This document shows, in pieces, positions 9,766-20,108 of a DNA stretch of 64,000 nucleotides. The position numbers and the translations under genes are program-made. The notes under the pieces are model-generated. The model saw only the letters and a program-made list of their open reading frames with translations, was not told the origin of the DNA and ran no database searches. Source of the DNA: Flavobacteriales bacterium (GTDB lineage Bacteria; Bacteroidota; Bacteroidia; Flavobacteriales_D; Sanyastnellaceae); contig JADKIZ010000001.1 of NCBI GenBank assembly GCA_016722445.1, positions 186,001 through 250,000 of the forward strand. Direction: 5' to 3'. The first letter of the stretch is position 1, and each line of letters starts with the position of its first letter.

Positions 9766-12700
9766 CCATTACTTGTCCTGCGAATATTACAATTTCAGCT
9801 GAAGTTGGTGTTTGCACCGCTTCGGTAACTGTGCCTGTGCCAACTACTGCAGACAACTGCACGGTTGCATCTGTTGTAAATGACTTCAACAATTCATCAA
9901 ACGCTTCTGACGTCTACCCAGTAGGTACAACAACAATCCTGTGGACAGTAACCGATGGTTCAGGAAACACCGCTAATTGTTCAATGACAGTGACTGTCAC
10001 CGACAATCAGAATCCAACTATAACATGTCCAGCAAACGTGGCCATCGGAACCGATGACAGTGATTGCACCGCAACTGTGACAATAGCTGTTCCGGCTACA
10101 GTCGACAATTGCTCAGTTGCATCGGTAGTCAATTCCTTCAATGGCACCAACAATGCATCAGGAATTTATCCGATCGGTACAACTGTAGTGACCTGGACTG
10201 TAACCGATGTCAATGGCAACATCACAACATGCACTCAAAATGTAGTTGTATCTGATGATGAAGATCCAATCATCACAACATGTCCAGCTGATCAAAATGT
10301 AAGTGCGAATGCAACTTGTCAATTTGTTGTAGCAGACTATACTTCGTTGGCAGTTGCAACTGATAACTGCGATGCATCAGTAACCATCACTCAGTCACCA
10401 CTGGTTGGAACTGTTGTCAATGGAACTACAACTGTGACCATCACCGCTACAGATGATGCAGCAAATACTTCGACATGTACATTCCAATTGATCGTTACAG
10501 ATAACACCGCACCTATCATCACTGTATGTGCTCCTGATACCACTGAACAAGTCAACGGTGCTTGTAACTTCACTTTACCGTCATATACTTCTCTGGTGAC
10601 AGCTTCAGACAACTGTGATCTTTCACTGACTCTCACGCAGTCTCCAGCAGCAGGTACAGTGGTTTCTGGTCACGGAACTGTGATTCCGGTGACCATCACC
10701 GCTACTGACGACGCTTCAAACTTTACCTCTTGTATTTTCAATATTACACTCAATGACTCCATCAACCCGACAATCATTTGTCCTGCCAACCTAACTGTGA
10801 ACACTGATGCTGGTCTTTGCACTGCAGCGGTTAACATTCCAGCTCCGGCTGTGAATGATAACTGCTCAGTGGTAAGTGTGATCAACGATTACAACAACTC
10901 TGCTGATGCAACTGATGTGTATCCACAAGGTACCACAATCATCAACTGGACAGTTACTGACATTGCTGGTAATACTGCTACCTGCGCCATGACCGTTATT
11001 GTCAATGACAATGAAGATCCGGCTATTGCTTGTCCGATTGATATCGTTCAAACTGCTGACTCCGGTCTATGCGAAGCCGCAGTAGTGATCCTTGCTCCAG
11101 TAACATCAGATAATTGTGGTGTAGCTTCAGTTGTAAACAATTACAACAACAGCCCTGACGCTTCTGACGTATATCCTGTTGGTACTACCAATGTGATTTG
11201 GACTGTAACCGATATTCATGGCAACACTTCTTCATGCACTCAAGTGATCACCATCACCGATGATGAAATGCCATCTATCGTTTGTCCTTCTGACATCAAT
11301 ATCACAAATGGTATTGATTCATGCAGTGCTTTCGTAGCTGTTTCACTTCCTGTTGTTTTGGACAATTGCGCTGTGGCTTCGGTAGTGAATGACTATAATG
11401 GCACAGCAGATGCAACAGATATCTATCCTGTCGGCACTACTCTGGTAACTTTCACCGTAACAGATATCCATGGCAATATTTCCGATTGTGCCATGAACAT
11501 CACCGTATTCGACGATGAACAACCAGAAATTGTTTGTCCAGCAGATATTACCATCGGTACAGATGCAGGTGTTTGCGAAACTGCGGTTTCTGTTCCTGCC
11601 ATCACTGCCAATGACGAATGTGGAATAGCTACTGTTCTAAACAACTACAACGGCACCAGTGACGCTTCTGATACCTATCCAATTGGAACAACCATCGTGA
11701 CCTGGACTGTAACTGACATTCATGGCAACAGCACGCAGTGCGACATGACCATTACAGTTGTCGACGATGAAAATCCAATTATTGTAAGTTGCGTTCCAGA
11801 TCAAACAGTATCTGCAGATACCAATTGTGAATTTACATTAGCAGATTACACATCGCTTGCAGCGGTATCTGATAATTGTGACCCTGCGCTTACCATTACT
11901 CAGTTGCCAATTGCGGGCAGTATTGTAGCCGGAACATCTACGGTTGTCATTACAGTAACTGATGATGCAGGCAACAGCACATCGTGCAACTTTGATGTTA
12001 TCGTCATTGACACAACAGATCCAGTCATTACAATTTGTGCACCCGATACCATCGAACAAGTGAATGGTGCATGCAACTTTACCATACCGTCATATACCGC
12101 ATTAGTTACTGCTACAGACAACTGTGATCTTTCACTGACTCTCACGCAGTCTCCAGCAGCAGGTACCGTGGTGTCTGGTCATGGTACTGTGATTCCGGTG
12201 ACCATCACCGCTACCGACGACGCTTCAAACTTTACCTCTTGTATTTTCAATATTACACTCAATGACTCCATCAACCCGACAATCATTTGTCCTGCCAACC
12301 TAACTGTGAACACTGATGCTGGTCTTTGCACTGCAGCGGTTAACATTCCAGCTCCGGCTGTGAATGATAACTGCTCAGTGGTAAGTGTGATCAACGATTA
12401 CAACAACTCTGCTGATGCAACTGATGTGTATCCACAAGGTACCACAATCATCAACTGGACTGTTACTGACATTGCTGGCAATACTGCTACCTGCGCCATG
12501 ACCGTTATTGTCAACGACAATGAAGATCCGGCTATTGCTTGTCCGATTGATCTCGTTCAAACTGCCGACTCTGGTCTGTGCGAAGCTGCTGTAGTGATCC
12601 TCGCTCCAGTAACATCAGATAATTGTGGTGTAGCTTCAATTGTAAACAATTACAACAATAGCCTTGACGCTTCGGACATCTATCCGGTTGGTACTACCAA

Positions 12701-15700
12701 TGTGATTTGGACTGTAACCGATATTCATGGCAATACTTCTTCATGCACTCAGGTGATCACCATCACCGATGATGAAGTTCCATCTATCGTTTGTCCTTCT
12801 GACATCAATATCACAAATGGAATTGATTCATGCAGTGCTTTCGTAGCTGTTTCACTTCCTGTTGTTTTGGACAATTGTGCTGTAGCTTCGGTAGTGAATG
12901 ACTATAATGGCACAGCAGATGCAACAGATATCTATCCTGTGGGTACTACTCTGGTGACTTTCACCGTAACAGATATCCATGGTAATATTTCCGATTGTGC
13001 CATGAACATCACCGTATTCGACGATGAACAACCAGAAATTGTTTGTCCAGCAGATATTACCATCGGTACAGATGCAGGTGTTTGCGAAACTGCGGTTTCT
13101 GTTCCTGCCATCACTGCCAATGACGAATGTGGAATAGCTACTGTTGTAAACAACTACAACGGCACCAGTGACGCTTCTGATTTATATCCTATTGGAACAA
13201 CCATCGTGACCTGGACTGTAACTGACATTCATGGTAACAGCATACAGTGCAACATGACCATTACTGTAGTTGACGATGAAAATCCAATTGTTGTTTGCCC
13301 TAGTGACCAAAATGAATTCTTCACAGGTAGCTGCGAATTTACCCTTCCTGATTATACAGGTCTTGCTTCATCATCGGACAATTGTGATACTGATGTTATA
13401 CTTACACAAGCACCAGTTGCGGGTACGGTCATTACTGGTAATACTATTATTACAATTACAGCGACAGACGATGCATTGAACTTCAGCACATGCACATTTG
13501 AAGTGATTGTTTTAGATTCAATCGTACCAGTAATCAGCAATTGCCCAACCAATCAATCAGTAGCATTTACAGATGATTGCGACTACACATTGCATGATTA
13601 TATTTCTGAATTCACAGTAGGTGCAACCGACAACTGCGACAACAATGTTGTACTGTCACAATCACCGGCTGCTGGTACAATTATTTTCGGCAACACAACC
13701 ATAACCGTTACTGCAACAGATGACAGTGGTAACAACTCCACCTGCGTGTTCGATGTAACCCCAAGTGATCAAACATCACCAGTCATTTCTGGATGTCCAG
13801 GCAATTTTGATGTATCATTTGACAATGCATGCGGATTCACCATTCCAGATTATGCAGCAACACTTGGAGTGACCGTGGTAGATAATTGTGACCCAAATCC
13901 AATTGTTATTCAAACCCCGGATGCAGGTGATTTCATTACCGTTCCGACAACAATCAATCTGACTGCGATCGACAATCAAGGTAATATGTCACTCTGTGCA
14001 TTCACAATTAACCCGGTTGATACTTCAGTTCCAACTATTGTGAGTTGTGTATCTGACCAGGTAGTTGATGCAGAAGCTGATTGTGGATTCACCATGCCAG
14101 ACTATAGTTCTATGATGGTAACTGCTGACAACTGTGATTCAGGATTAACGATAGATCAATCGCCAATTCCTGGTTGGGTCATTTACACCAATACAACGGT
14201 GACCATGACTGTGACAGACGACGCCGGCAATTCAACAGATTGTCAGTTTAATATCACCATTGTCGACACAACTGATCCAGTGATCACAATTTGCGCACCT
14301 GATACAATCGAACAAGTGAATGGTGCATGCAACTTTACCATTCCATCATATACCGCATTAGTTACTGCTACAGACAACTGTGATCTTTCACTGACTCTCA
14401 CGCAGTCTCCAGCAGCAGGTACAGTGGTTTCTGGTCACGGAACTGTGATTCCGGTGACCATCACCGCTACTGACGACGCTTCAAACTTTACCTCTTGTAT
14501 TTTCAATATAACACTCAATGACTCCATCAACCCGACAATCATTTGTCCTGCCAACCTCCCTGTGAACACTGATGCTGGTCTATGCACTGCAGCAGTTAAC
14601 ATTCCAGCTCCGGCTGTGAATGATAACTGCGCAGTGGTGAGTGTAATCAACGATTACAACAACTCTGCTGATGCAACTGATGTGTATCCACAAGGTACCA
14701 CAATCATCAACTGGACGGTTACTGACATTGCTGGCAATACTGCTACCTGCGCCATGACCGTTATTGTCAACGACAATGAAGATCCGGCTATTGCATGTCC
14801 GATTGATATCGTTCAAACTGCCGACTCTGGTCTATGCGAAGCTGCTGTAGTGATCCTCGCTCCAGTAACCTCAGATAATTGTGGTGTATCTTCAATTGTA
14901 AACAATTACAACAATAGCCCTGACGCTTCTGACATCTATCCTGTTGGTACTACCAATGTGATTTGGACTGTAACCGATATTCATGGCAATACTTCTTCAT
15001 GCACTCAGGTGATCACCATCACCGATGATGAAATGCCATCTATCGTTTGCCCAATGGACATTGTGCAGACTGCTGATGCAGGACTCTGTGAAGCTTTGGT
15101 GAACATTTCCGCTCCTGTTGTCGCTGACAACTGTGCGGTAGCTTCTATTGTCAATGACTACAACGGTACCGCGGATGCAACAGATGTATATCCTGTTGGA
15201 ACAACTATTGTCAACTTCACTGTAACTGATATTCACGGTAACTTCTCTGTATGTGCCATGAATATCACTATCACAGATAATGAAGTTCCTGCTGTAGTTT
15301 GTCCGGTCAATATCACACAAACCGCTGATCCTTCTGTTTGCGAAGCAAGTGTAATTGTACCTGCTCCTGTAGTGAGTGACAATTGCGCCATTGCAACTAT
15401 CGTGAACGATTACAACAATGCTGCTGATGCTTCTGATGTTTATCCGGTTGGAACAACAACTGTGACATTCACCATCACTGATATTCATGGTAACATCTCG
15501 GCTTGTTCTATGGACATCACCATCACTGATGATGAACAACCGGCAATTACTTGTCCGGCAGACATTACAGTAGACAACGATGGTGGACTTTGTGAAGCCG
15601 CTGTTTCAGTACCTGCAATTACAGTGTCAGACAATTGCGCTATCGCAACCATCGTGAATGATTACAACAACAGTGCAGATGCTTCTGATATCTATCCTGT

Positions 15701-17420
15701 TGGCACCACAAACGTGATTTGGACTGTTACAGACATTCACGGAAATGTGTCATCATGTACTCAAATCATCGTGGTGAATGATCCTGAATTACCAGTGATC
15801 ACTTGTCCTGCGGATATCACTCAAACTGCTGATGCTGGTGTTTGTGAAGCCCTCGTGAGCGTTCCTGAGCCAATCGTGGCTGACAACTGCGCTGTCACTT
15901 CAGTGGTGAATGATTACAACAACACTGCAGATGCAACAGATGTATATCCTGTTGGTTCAACTACTGTGATTTGGACAGTTACTGATATCCACGGTAATGA
16001 CTCCACTTGCAGTATGATCATCACTGTTACCGATAACGAACAACCAGTGATCACTTGTCCTGTAGACATCACTCAGACTGCTGATCTAGGTGTTTGTGAA
16101 GCATTCGTCACTGTTCCTGCAATTACCAATGCAGACAACTGTGGAATTGCGTTAATTGTAAACGATTACAATTCTACCGCTGACGCCTCAGATGTATATC
16201 CCGTGGGTACCACAGTTGTAACTTGGACTGTAACCGACATACACGGTAATGCTACAACATGTCCAATGAATATCACAGTAACTGATAATGAAGTTCCAGT
16301 AATCACCTGTCCATCGGATATCGTGATTAACAATGACACCATTTTGTGTGATGTTACCATAACCATTCCACCGATAACAGTACAAGACAATTGCGCCATT
16401 GCAACTATTGTGAATGACTTCAATGGAACAGCCGATGCATCAGGAACCTACCTAGTAGGCACAACGAATATTGTTTGGACTGTTACTGACGTTCATGGCA
16501 ACATTTCAACATGTACACAATCGGTGACTGTCAATGACAATGAAGCACCAGCATTAGCATGTCCTGCAGACACCACACATAGTGCTGATGCAGGTTTGTG
16601 CAGTGCATCATTGAGCATTCCATTACCGGTAGTTACGGACAACTGCACCATCGCGTCAGTTGTAAATGACTACAACAACAGCCCTGACGCTTCGGACATC
16701 TATCCGGTTGGTACTACCAATGTGATTTGGACTGTAACCGATATTCATGGCAACACTTCTTCATGTACTCAAGTGATCACCATCACCGATGATGAAATGC
16801 CATCTATCGTTTGTCCAATGGACATTGTGCAGACTGCTGATGCAGGACTCTGTGAAGCTTTGGTGAACATTTCCGCTCCTGTTGTCGCTGACAACTGTGC
16901 AGTGGCTTCTGTTGTGAATGATTACAACGGTACTGCGGATGCAACTGATGTATATCCTGTCGGAACAACTATTGTCAACTTTACTGTAACTGATATTCAC
17001 GGTAACTTCTCTGTATGTGCCATGAATATCACTATCACAGATAATGAAGTTCCTGCTGTAGTTTGTCCGGCCAATATCACACAAACCGCTGATCCTTCTG
17101 TTTGCGAAGCAAGTGTAATTGTACCTGCTCCTGTAGTGAGTGACAATTGCGCCATTGCAACTATCGTGAACGATTACAACAATGCTGCTGATGCTTCTGA
17201 TGTTTATCCGGTTGGAACAACAACTGTGACATTCACCATCACTGATATTCATGGTAACATCTCGGCTTGTTCTATGGACATCACCATCACTGATGATGAA
17301 CAACCGGCAATTACTTGTCCGGCAGACATTACAGAGACAACGATGGTGGACTTTGTGAAGCCGCTGTTTCAGTACCTGCAATTACAGTGTCAGACAATTG
17401 CGCTATCGCAACCATCGTGA
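9192..17420 (+). CDS. Giant HYR-repeat T9SS adhesin, segment 3
   Basis: This is the third and longest open stretch of the giant gene, built almost entirely of 82-84-residue HYR modules with one last type B module (about 9525-9765). Motifs such as DNC, YPVGTT and TVTDIHGN recur every 84 residues or so. Two multi-module blocks are repeated inside it: about 10612-11780 recurs at 12121-13290 and partly at 14377-15040, and 14915-16175 recurs 1764 bp downstream. The middle (about 13290-14270) is the least repetitive part and holds modules with a TLPDYT/TIPDYA pattern. The frame is lost near 17333, where ACAGAGACAAC replaces ACAGTAGACAAC of the sister copy (15571). Translation then runs out of homology before the stop at 17418-17420. 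Confidence 0.85.
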   Translation: MIITATDDNGNLTTCTFNVTLEDSIDPTITCPANITVNASIGLCTANVVVPAATTADNCAVASVTNDFNGTSNASGTYPLGTTTVNWTVVDIAGNTASCSMTVTVIDNQNPTITCPANISVNVDAGTCVATVASLGTPTTGDNCSVASVTNNHPSTTYSLGTTTVIWTVTDGSGNTATCNQTVTVTDNINPTITCPANITISAEVGVCTASVTVPVPTTADNCTVASVVNDFNNSSNASDVYPVGTTTILWTVTDGSGNTANCSMTVTVTDNQNPTITCPANVAIGTDDSDCTATVTIAVPATVDNCSVASVVNSFNGTNNASGIYPIGTTVVTWTVTDVNGNITTCTQNVVVSDDEDPIITTCPADQNVSANATCQFVVADYTSLAVATDNCDASVTITQSPLVGTVVNGTTTVTITATDDAANTSTCTFQLIVTDNTAPIITVCAPDTTEQVNGACNFTLPSYTSLVTASDNCDLSLTLTQSPAAGTVVSGHGTVIPVTITATDDASNFTSCIFNITLNDSINPTIICPANLTVNTDAGLCTAAVNIPAPAVNDNCSVVSVINDYNNSADATDVYPQGTTIINWTVTDIAGNTATCAMTVIVNDNEDPAIACPIDIVQTADSGLCEAAVVILAPVTSDNCGVASVVNNYNNSPDASDVYPVGTTNVIWTVTDIHGNTSSCTQVITITDDEMPSIVCPSDINITNGIDSCSAFVAVSLPVVLDNCAVASVVNDYNGTADATDIYPVGTTLVTFTVTDIHGNISDCAMNITVFDDEQPEIVCPADITIGTDAGVCETAVSVPAITANDECGIATVLNNYNGTSDASDTYPIGTTIVTWTVTDIHGNSTQCDMTITVVDDENPIIVSCVPDQTVSADTNCEFTLADYTSLAAVSDNCDPALTITQLPIAGSIVAGTSTVVITVTDDAGNSTSCNFDVIVIDTTDPVITICAPDTIEQVNGACNFTIPSYTALVTATDNCDLSLTLTQSPAAGTVVSGHGTVIPVTITATDDASNFTSCIFNITLNDSINPTIICPANLTVNTDAGLCTAAVNIPAPAVNDNCSVVSVINDYNNSADATDVYPQGTTIINWTVTDIAGNTATCAMTVIVNDNEDPAIACPIDLVQTADSGLCEAAVVILAPVTSDNCGVASIVNNYNNSLDASDIYPVGTTNVIWTVTDIHGNTSSCTQVITITDDEVPSIVCPSDINITNGIDSCSAFVAVSLPVVLDNCAVASVVNDYNGTADATDIYPVGTTLVTFTVTDIHGNISDCAMNITVFDDEQPEIVCPADITIGTDAGVCETAVSVPAITANDECGIATVVNNYNGTSDASDLYPIGTTIVTWTVTDIHGNSIQCNMTITVVDDENPIVVCPSDQNEFFTGSCEFTLPDYTGLASSSDNCDTDVILTQAPVAGTVITGNTIITITATDDALNFSTCTFEVIVLDSIVPVISNCPTNQSVAFTDDCDYTLHDYISEFTVGATDNCDNNVVLSQSPAAGTIIFGNTTITVTATDDSGNNSTCVFDVTPSDQTSPVISGCPGNFDVSFDNACGFTIPDYAATLGVTVVDNCDPNPIVIQTPDAGDFITVPTTINLTAIDNQGNMSLCAFTINPVDTSVPTIVSCVSDQVVDAEADCGFTMPDYSSMMVTADNCDSGLTIDQSPIPGWVIYTNTTVTMTVTDDAGNSTDCQFNITIVDTTDPVITICAPDTIEQVNGACNFTIPSYTALVTATDNCDLSLTLTQSPAAGTVVSGHGTVIPVTITATDDASNFTSCIFNITLNDSINPTIICPANLPVNTDAGLCTAAVNIPAPAVNDNCAVVSVINDYNNSADATDVYPQGTTIINWTVTDIAGNTATCAMTVIVNDNEDPAIACPIDIVQTADSGLCEAAVVILAPVTSDNCGVSSIVNNYNNSPDASDIYPVGTTNVIWTVTDIHGNTSSCTQVITITDDEMPSIVCPMDIVQTADAGLCEALVNISAPVVADNCAVASIVNDYNGTADATDVYPVGTTIVNFTVTDIHGNFSVCAMNITITDNEVPAVVCPVNITQTADPSVCEASVIVPAPVVSDNCAIATIVNDYNNAADASDVYPVGTTTVTFTITDIHGNISACSMDITITDDEQPAITCPADITVDNDGGLCEAAVSVPAITVSDNCAIATIVNDYNNSADASDIYPVGTTNVIWTVTDIHGNVSSCTQIIVVNDPELPVITCPADITQTADAGVCEALVSVPEPIVADNCAVTSVVNDYNNTADATDVYPVGSTTVIWTVTDIHGNDSTCSMIITVTDNEQPVITCPVDITQTADLGVCEAFVTVPAITNADNCGIALIVNDYNSTADASDVYPVGTTVVTWTVTDIHGNATTCPMNITVTDNEVPVITCPSDIVINNDTILCDVTITIPPITVQDNCAIATIVNDFNGTADASGTYLVGTTNIVWTVTDVHGNISTCTQSVTVNDNEAPALACPADTTHSADAGLCSASLSIPLPVVTDNCTIASVVNDYNNSPDASDIYPVGTTNVIWTVTDIHGNTSSCTQVITITDDEMPSIVCPMDIVQTADAGLCEALVNISAPVVADNCAVASVVNDYNGTADATDVYPVGTTIVNFTVTDIHGNFSVCAMNITITDNEVPAVVCPANITQTADPSVCEASVIVPAPVVSDNCAIATIVNDYNNAADASDVYPVGTTTVTFTITDIHGNISACSMDITITDDEQPAITCPADITETTMVDFVKPLFQYLQLQCQTIALSQPS
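10612..15040 (+). repeat. Three-copy block within the HYR gene
   Basis: A block beginning ACTGTGATCTTTCACTGAC appears at about 10612, 12121 and 14377 (offsets 1,509 and 2,256 bp). The first two copies share roughly 1.2 kb and the third about 0.65 kb. The copies are nearly identical at DNA level, so they arose or were homogenised recently. Confidence 0.85.
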
Positions 17421-17938
17421 ATGATTACAACAACAGTGCAGATGCTTCTGATATCTATCCTGTTGGCACCACAAACGTGATTTGGACTGTTACAGACATT
17501 CACGGAAATGTGTCATCATGTACTCAAATCATCGTGGTGAATGATCCTGAATTACCAGTGATCACTTGTCCTGCGGATATCACTCAAACTGCTGATGCTG
17601 GTGTTTGTGAAGCTCTCGTAAGTGTTCCTACACCTATCGTGGCTGACAACTGCGCTGTAGCTTCAGTGGTGAATGATTACAACAACACCGCAGATGCAAC
17701 TGATGTATATCCTGTAGGTTCAACTACTGTGATTTGGACAGTTACTGATATCCATGGTAATGACTCCACTTGCAGTATGATCATCACTGTTACAGATAAC
17801 GAACAACCAGTGATCACTTGCCCTGTAGACATCACTCAGACTGCTGATCCTGGTGTTTGTGAAGCATTCGTCACTGTTCCTGCAATTACCAATGCGGACA
17901 ACTGCGGTATTGCGTCAATTGTAAACGATTACAATTTC
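14915..17938 (+). repeat. Seven-module duplication, 1764-bp offset
   Basis: The sequence from about 14915 to 16175 matches 16679 to 17938. The offset of 1,764 bp is seven times 252 bp, i.e. seven 84-residue modules. After the T missing near 17333 the offset becomes 1,763. The match allows the frameshift to be identified precisely. Confidence 0.88.
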
Positions 17939-20092
17939 ACCAATGATGCTTCTGGAATTTATCCAATGGGTACCACAGTTGTAACTTGGACCGTGAGTGA
18001 CATTCATGGTAATGCGAGCACTTGTTCAATGAATATTACCATTACCGATAACGAGGAACCGGTGATCACATGTCCGATGGATATCACTATATCAAACGAT
18101 TCCAGCTCTTGTGATGCCATCGTGACGATTCCACAGATTTCAGTGGCCGACAACTGTGGTATTGCGAGTGTAGTGAATGACTTCAACAATACAGCAGACG
18201 CTTCCGGATTATATCCTGTAGGCATCACTCAAGTTATCTGGACAGTAACAGATGTACATGGCAACATAAGTACCTGCACTCAGGTAGTTGAAGTACAAGA
18301 CACTGAAAATCCTCTGGTAACTTGTCCACAGGACATCACAGTGTTCAGCGATCCTGGATGGTGTTCTGCACAAATTACAGTTCCTGTTCCTGTTGTAAGT
18401 GATAACTGCGGTCTTCAGTCAATTGTAAATGATTACAACAATGGAGGTAATGCCACAGATGAATATCCTGTAGGCACTACTCTGGTGACCTGGACAGTGA
18501 CAGACATCCACGGCAATACAACCACTTGTTCCATGAATATCGTAGTGTCCGATACAGAACTACCTACCATCAGTTGTCCTGAGAATATTGTTGTGGACAA
18601 TGAAGCTGGTATTTGTGATGCATTCGTGACTGTACCAATTCCAGTGGTGAATGATAACTGCTCAGTTCTTTCTGTACTCAACAACTTTAATGGCACCAAC
18701 AATGCAAGTGGAATGTATCCTTCGGGTACAACTGCAGTAATCTGGACGGTTACTGACGTCAATGGCAATATCAATACATGTGTTCAGACCATTCAGGTAA
18801 ATGACATTGAAGATCCTATTGCTTTGAATTGCGGCTACACCATTGAACAAGACAACGATCCTCAACAATGCGGAGCCATTGTTACGTACGACATTCCTGC
18901 TGTAAGTGACAACTGCAGTGTGACAGACACCACCATGATTTCTGGTATTGCCAGCGGCGAATTCTTCCCGGTAGGCACAACCGAAGTGATCTATGAATTT
19001 GCTGATGCTGCTGGAAACAGCGTTCAATGTAATTTCTTCGTAACCATCATAGATTCTGAATTGCCGGTGGTACTTTGTACAGAGGACGCAACCGTCAATT
19101 CAGATCCAGGTCAATGCGGCGCAATAGTTACATATCAGATCCCTTCATTCCAGGACAACTGTGGCAATACAAGTGGACAAGCAGTACTCGTTTCAGGTCT
19201 TGAGCCAGGAGTGTTGTTCCCTGTTGGTACTACAGAAGTAACTTACGAAATAACCGATGGTGCTGGTAACTTAAGCATCTGTACATTTAACATTACAGTT
19301 GTCGACATTGAAGCACCAGTGATTCAATGTGCTGAAAACATCGTGACGATCGATCCGATTGTAAACTATGACCTACCCGTTGTAACAGACAATTGCACGG
19401 CAACTCTTCAATTGCTTGCAGGTTTGGAACCGGGTGATGTATTCCCACATGGATATACTGATGTCACATATGTCGCAATTGATCCGGCTGGTAATGCTGA
19501 TACCTGCACCTTCAGCGTGCTGGTGAATAATCCGCCAACTGCAGTAACGGATGGTGCAACCTATGATGAAGATGACTCAAGCATCACCGTAGATATGATT
19601 GGAAACGATTATGATATAGACGGCGATAGCATCAGTATCACCAGTATCTATGGAGGTCATGGCGTTGCAACACTTCAACCAGATGGTTCGATCACATACA
19701 ACATCAATACAGAAGAATGGTGCGGTCTTGATACTGTGTACTATGTTCTGTGCGACTCGTACAATGCCTGTGATACAGGTTATGTGCTCATCGATGTTGA
19801 ATGCTATTTATTCATCATCATACCAGAAGGATTCTCTCCTAATGGTGATGGTGTGAATGATTTGTTTGAAATCATTGGTATCGAAGATTATCCGAACAAT
19901 AAACTCAGCATCTTCAACAGATGGGGCCACAAAGTATTCGAGGCAAGTAAATATGACAATTCGTGGAATGGTACTTCAGAGTCACCAATCACCATTGGAA
20001 ATGGCTTGTTGCCTAAGGGTACTTACTACTATGTACTAGATCTGGGAGATGAATCCAAACTCATGCGAGGATACATATTCCTGAACAGATAA
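17315..20092 (+). CDS. Giant HYR-repeat T9SS adhesin, segment 4 with type B sorting domain
   Basis: This is the C-terminal part of the giant protein. It starts in the middle of an HYR module after the single-base deletion near 17333 and carries about nine more HYR modules to roughly 19530. A cadherin-like/Ig-like domain follows (about 19531-19800, with DEDD and GNDYDIDGDS motifs). It ends in a gliding-motility-associated C-terminal domain (about 19805-20089) with the hallmark FSPNGDGVND, a NRWG motif and a KGTYYYVLDL strand. That domain is the T9SS type B sorting signal, which sends proteins across the outer membrane. The stop TAA lies 16 bp before a PorP/SprF gene, so the two are probably co-transcribed. 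With the three indels repaired, the part in the window is about 6,700 residues. Confidence 0.9.
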   Translation: MSGRHYRDNDGGLCEAAVSVPAITVSDNCAIATIVNDYNNSADASDIYPVGTTNVIWTVTDIHGNVSSCTQIIVVNDPELPVITCPADITQTADAGVCEALVSVPTPIVADNCAVASVVNDYNNTADATDVYPVGSTTVIWTVTDIHGNDSTCSMIITVTDNEQPVITCPVDITQTADPGVCEAFVTVPAITNADNCGIASIVNDYNFTNDASGIYPMGTTVVTWTVSDIHGNASTCSMNITITDNEEPVITCPMDITISNDSSSCDAIVTIPQISVADNCGIASVVNDFNNTADASGLYPVGITQVIWTVTDVHGNISTCTQVVEVQDTENPLVTCPQDITVFSDPGWCSAQITVPVPVVSDNCGLQSIVNDYNNGGNATDEYPVGTTLVTWTVTDIHGNTTTCSMNIVVSDTELPTISCPENIVVDNEAGICDAFVTVPIPVVNDNCSVLSVLNNFNGTNNASGMYPSGTTAVIWTVTDVNGNINTCVQTIQVNDIEDPIALNCGYTIEQDNDPQQCGAIVTYDIPAVSDNCSVTDTTMISGIASGEFFPVGTTEVIYEFADAAGNSVQCNFFVTIIDSELPVVLCTEDATVNSDPGQCGAIVTYQIPSFQDNCGNTSGQAVLVSGLEPGVLFPVGTTEVTYEITDGAGNLSICTFNITVVDIEAPVIQCAENIVTIDPIVNYDLPVVTDNCTATLQLLAGLEPGDVFPHGYTDVTYVAIDPAGNADTCTFSVLVNNPPTAVTDGATYDEDDSSITVDMIGNDYDIDGDSISITSIYGGHGVATLQPDGSITYNINTEEWCGLDTVYYVLCDSYNACDTGYVLIDVECYLFIIIPEGFSPNGDGVNDLFEIIGIEDYPNNKLSIFNRWGHKVFEASKYDNSWNGTSESPITIGNGLLPKGTYYYVLDLGDESKLMRGYIFLNR

Positions 20093-20108
20093 GAAACCAA
20101 CAACATTC

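Noticed and set aside
62..17381. Many open frames of 60-200 codons on the minus strand opposite the HYR gene
   Set aside because: They repeat with the module period and arise from the Thr/Val/Ala-rich codon pattern of the coding strand; none has an independent start region or known motif.
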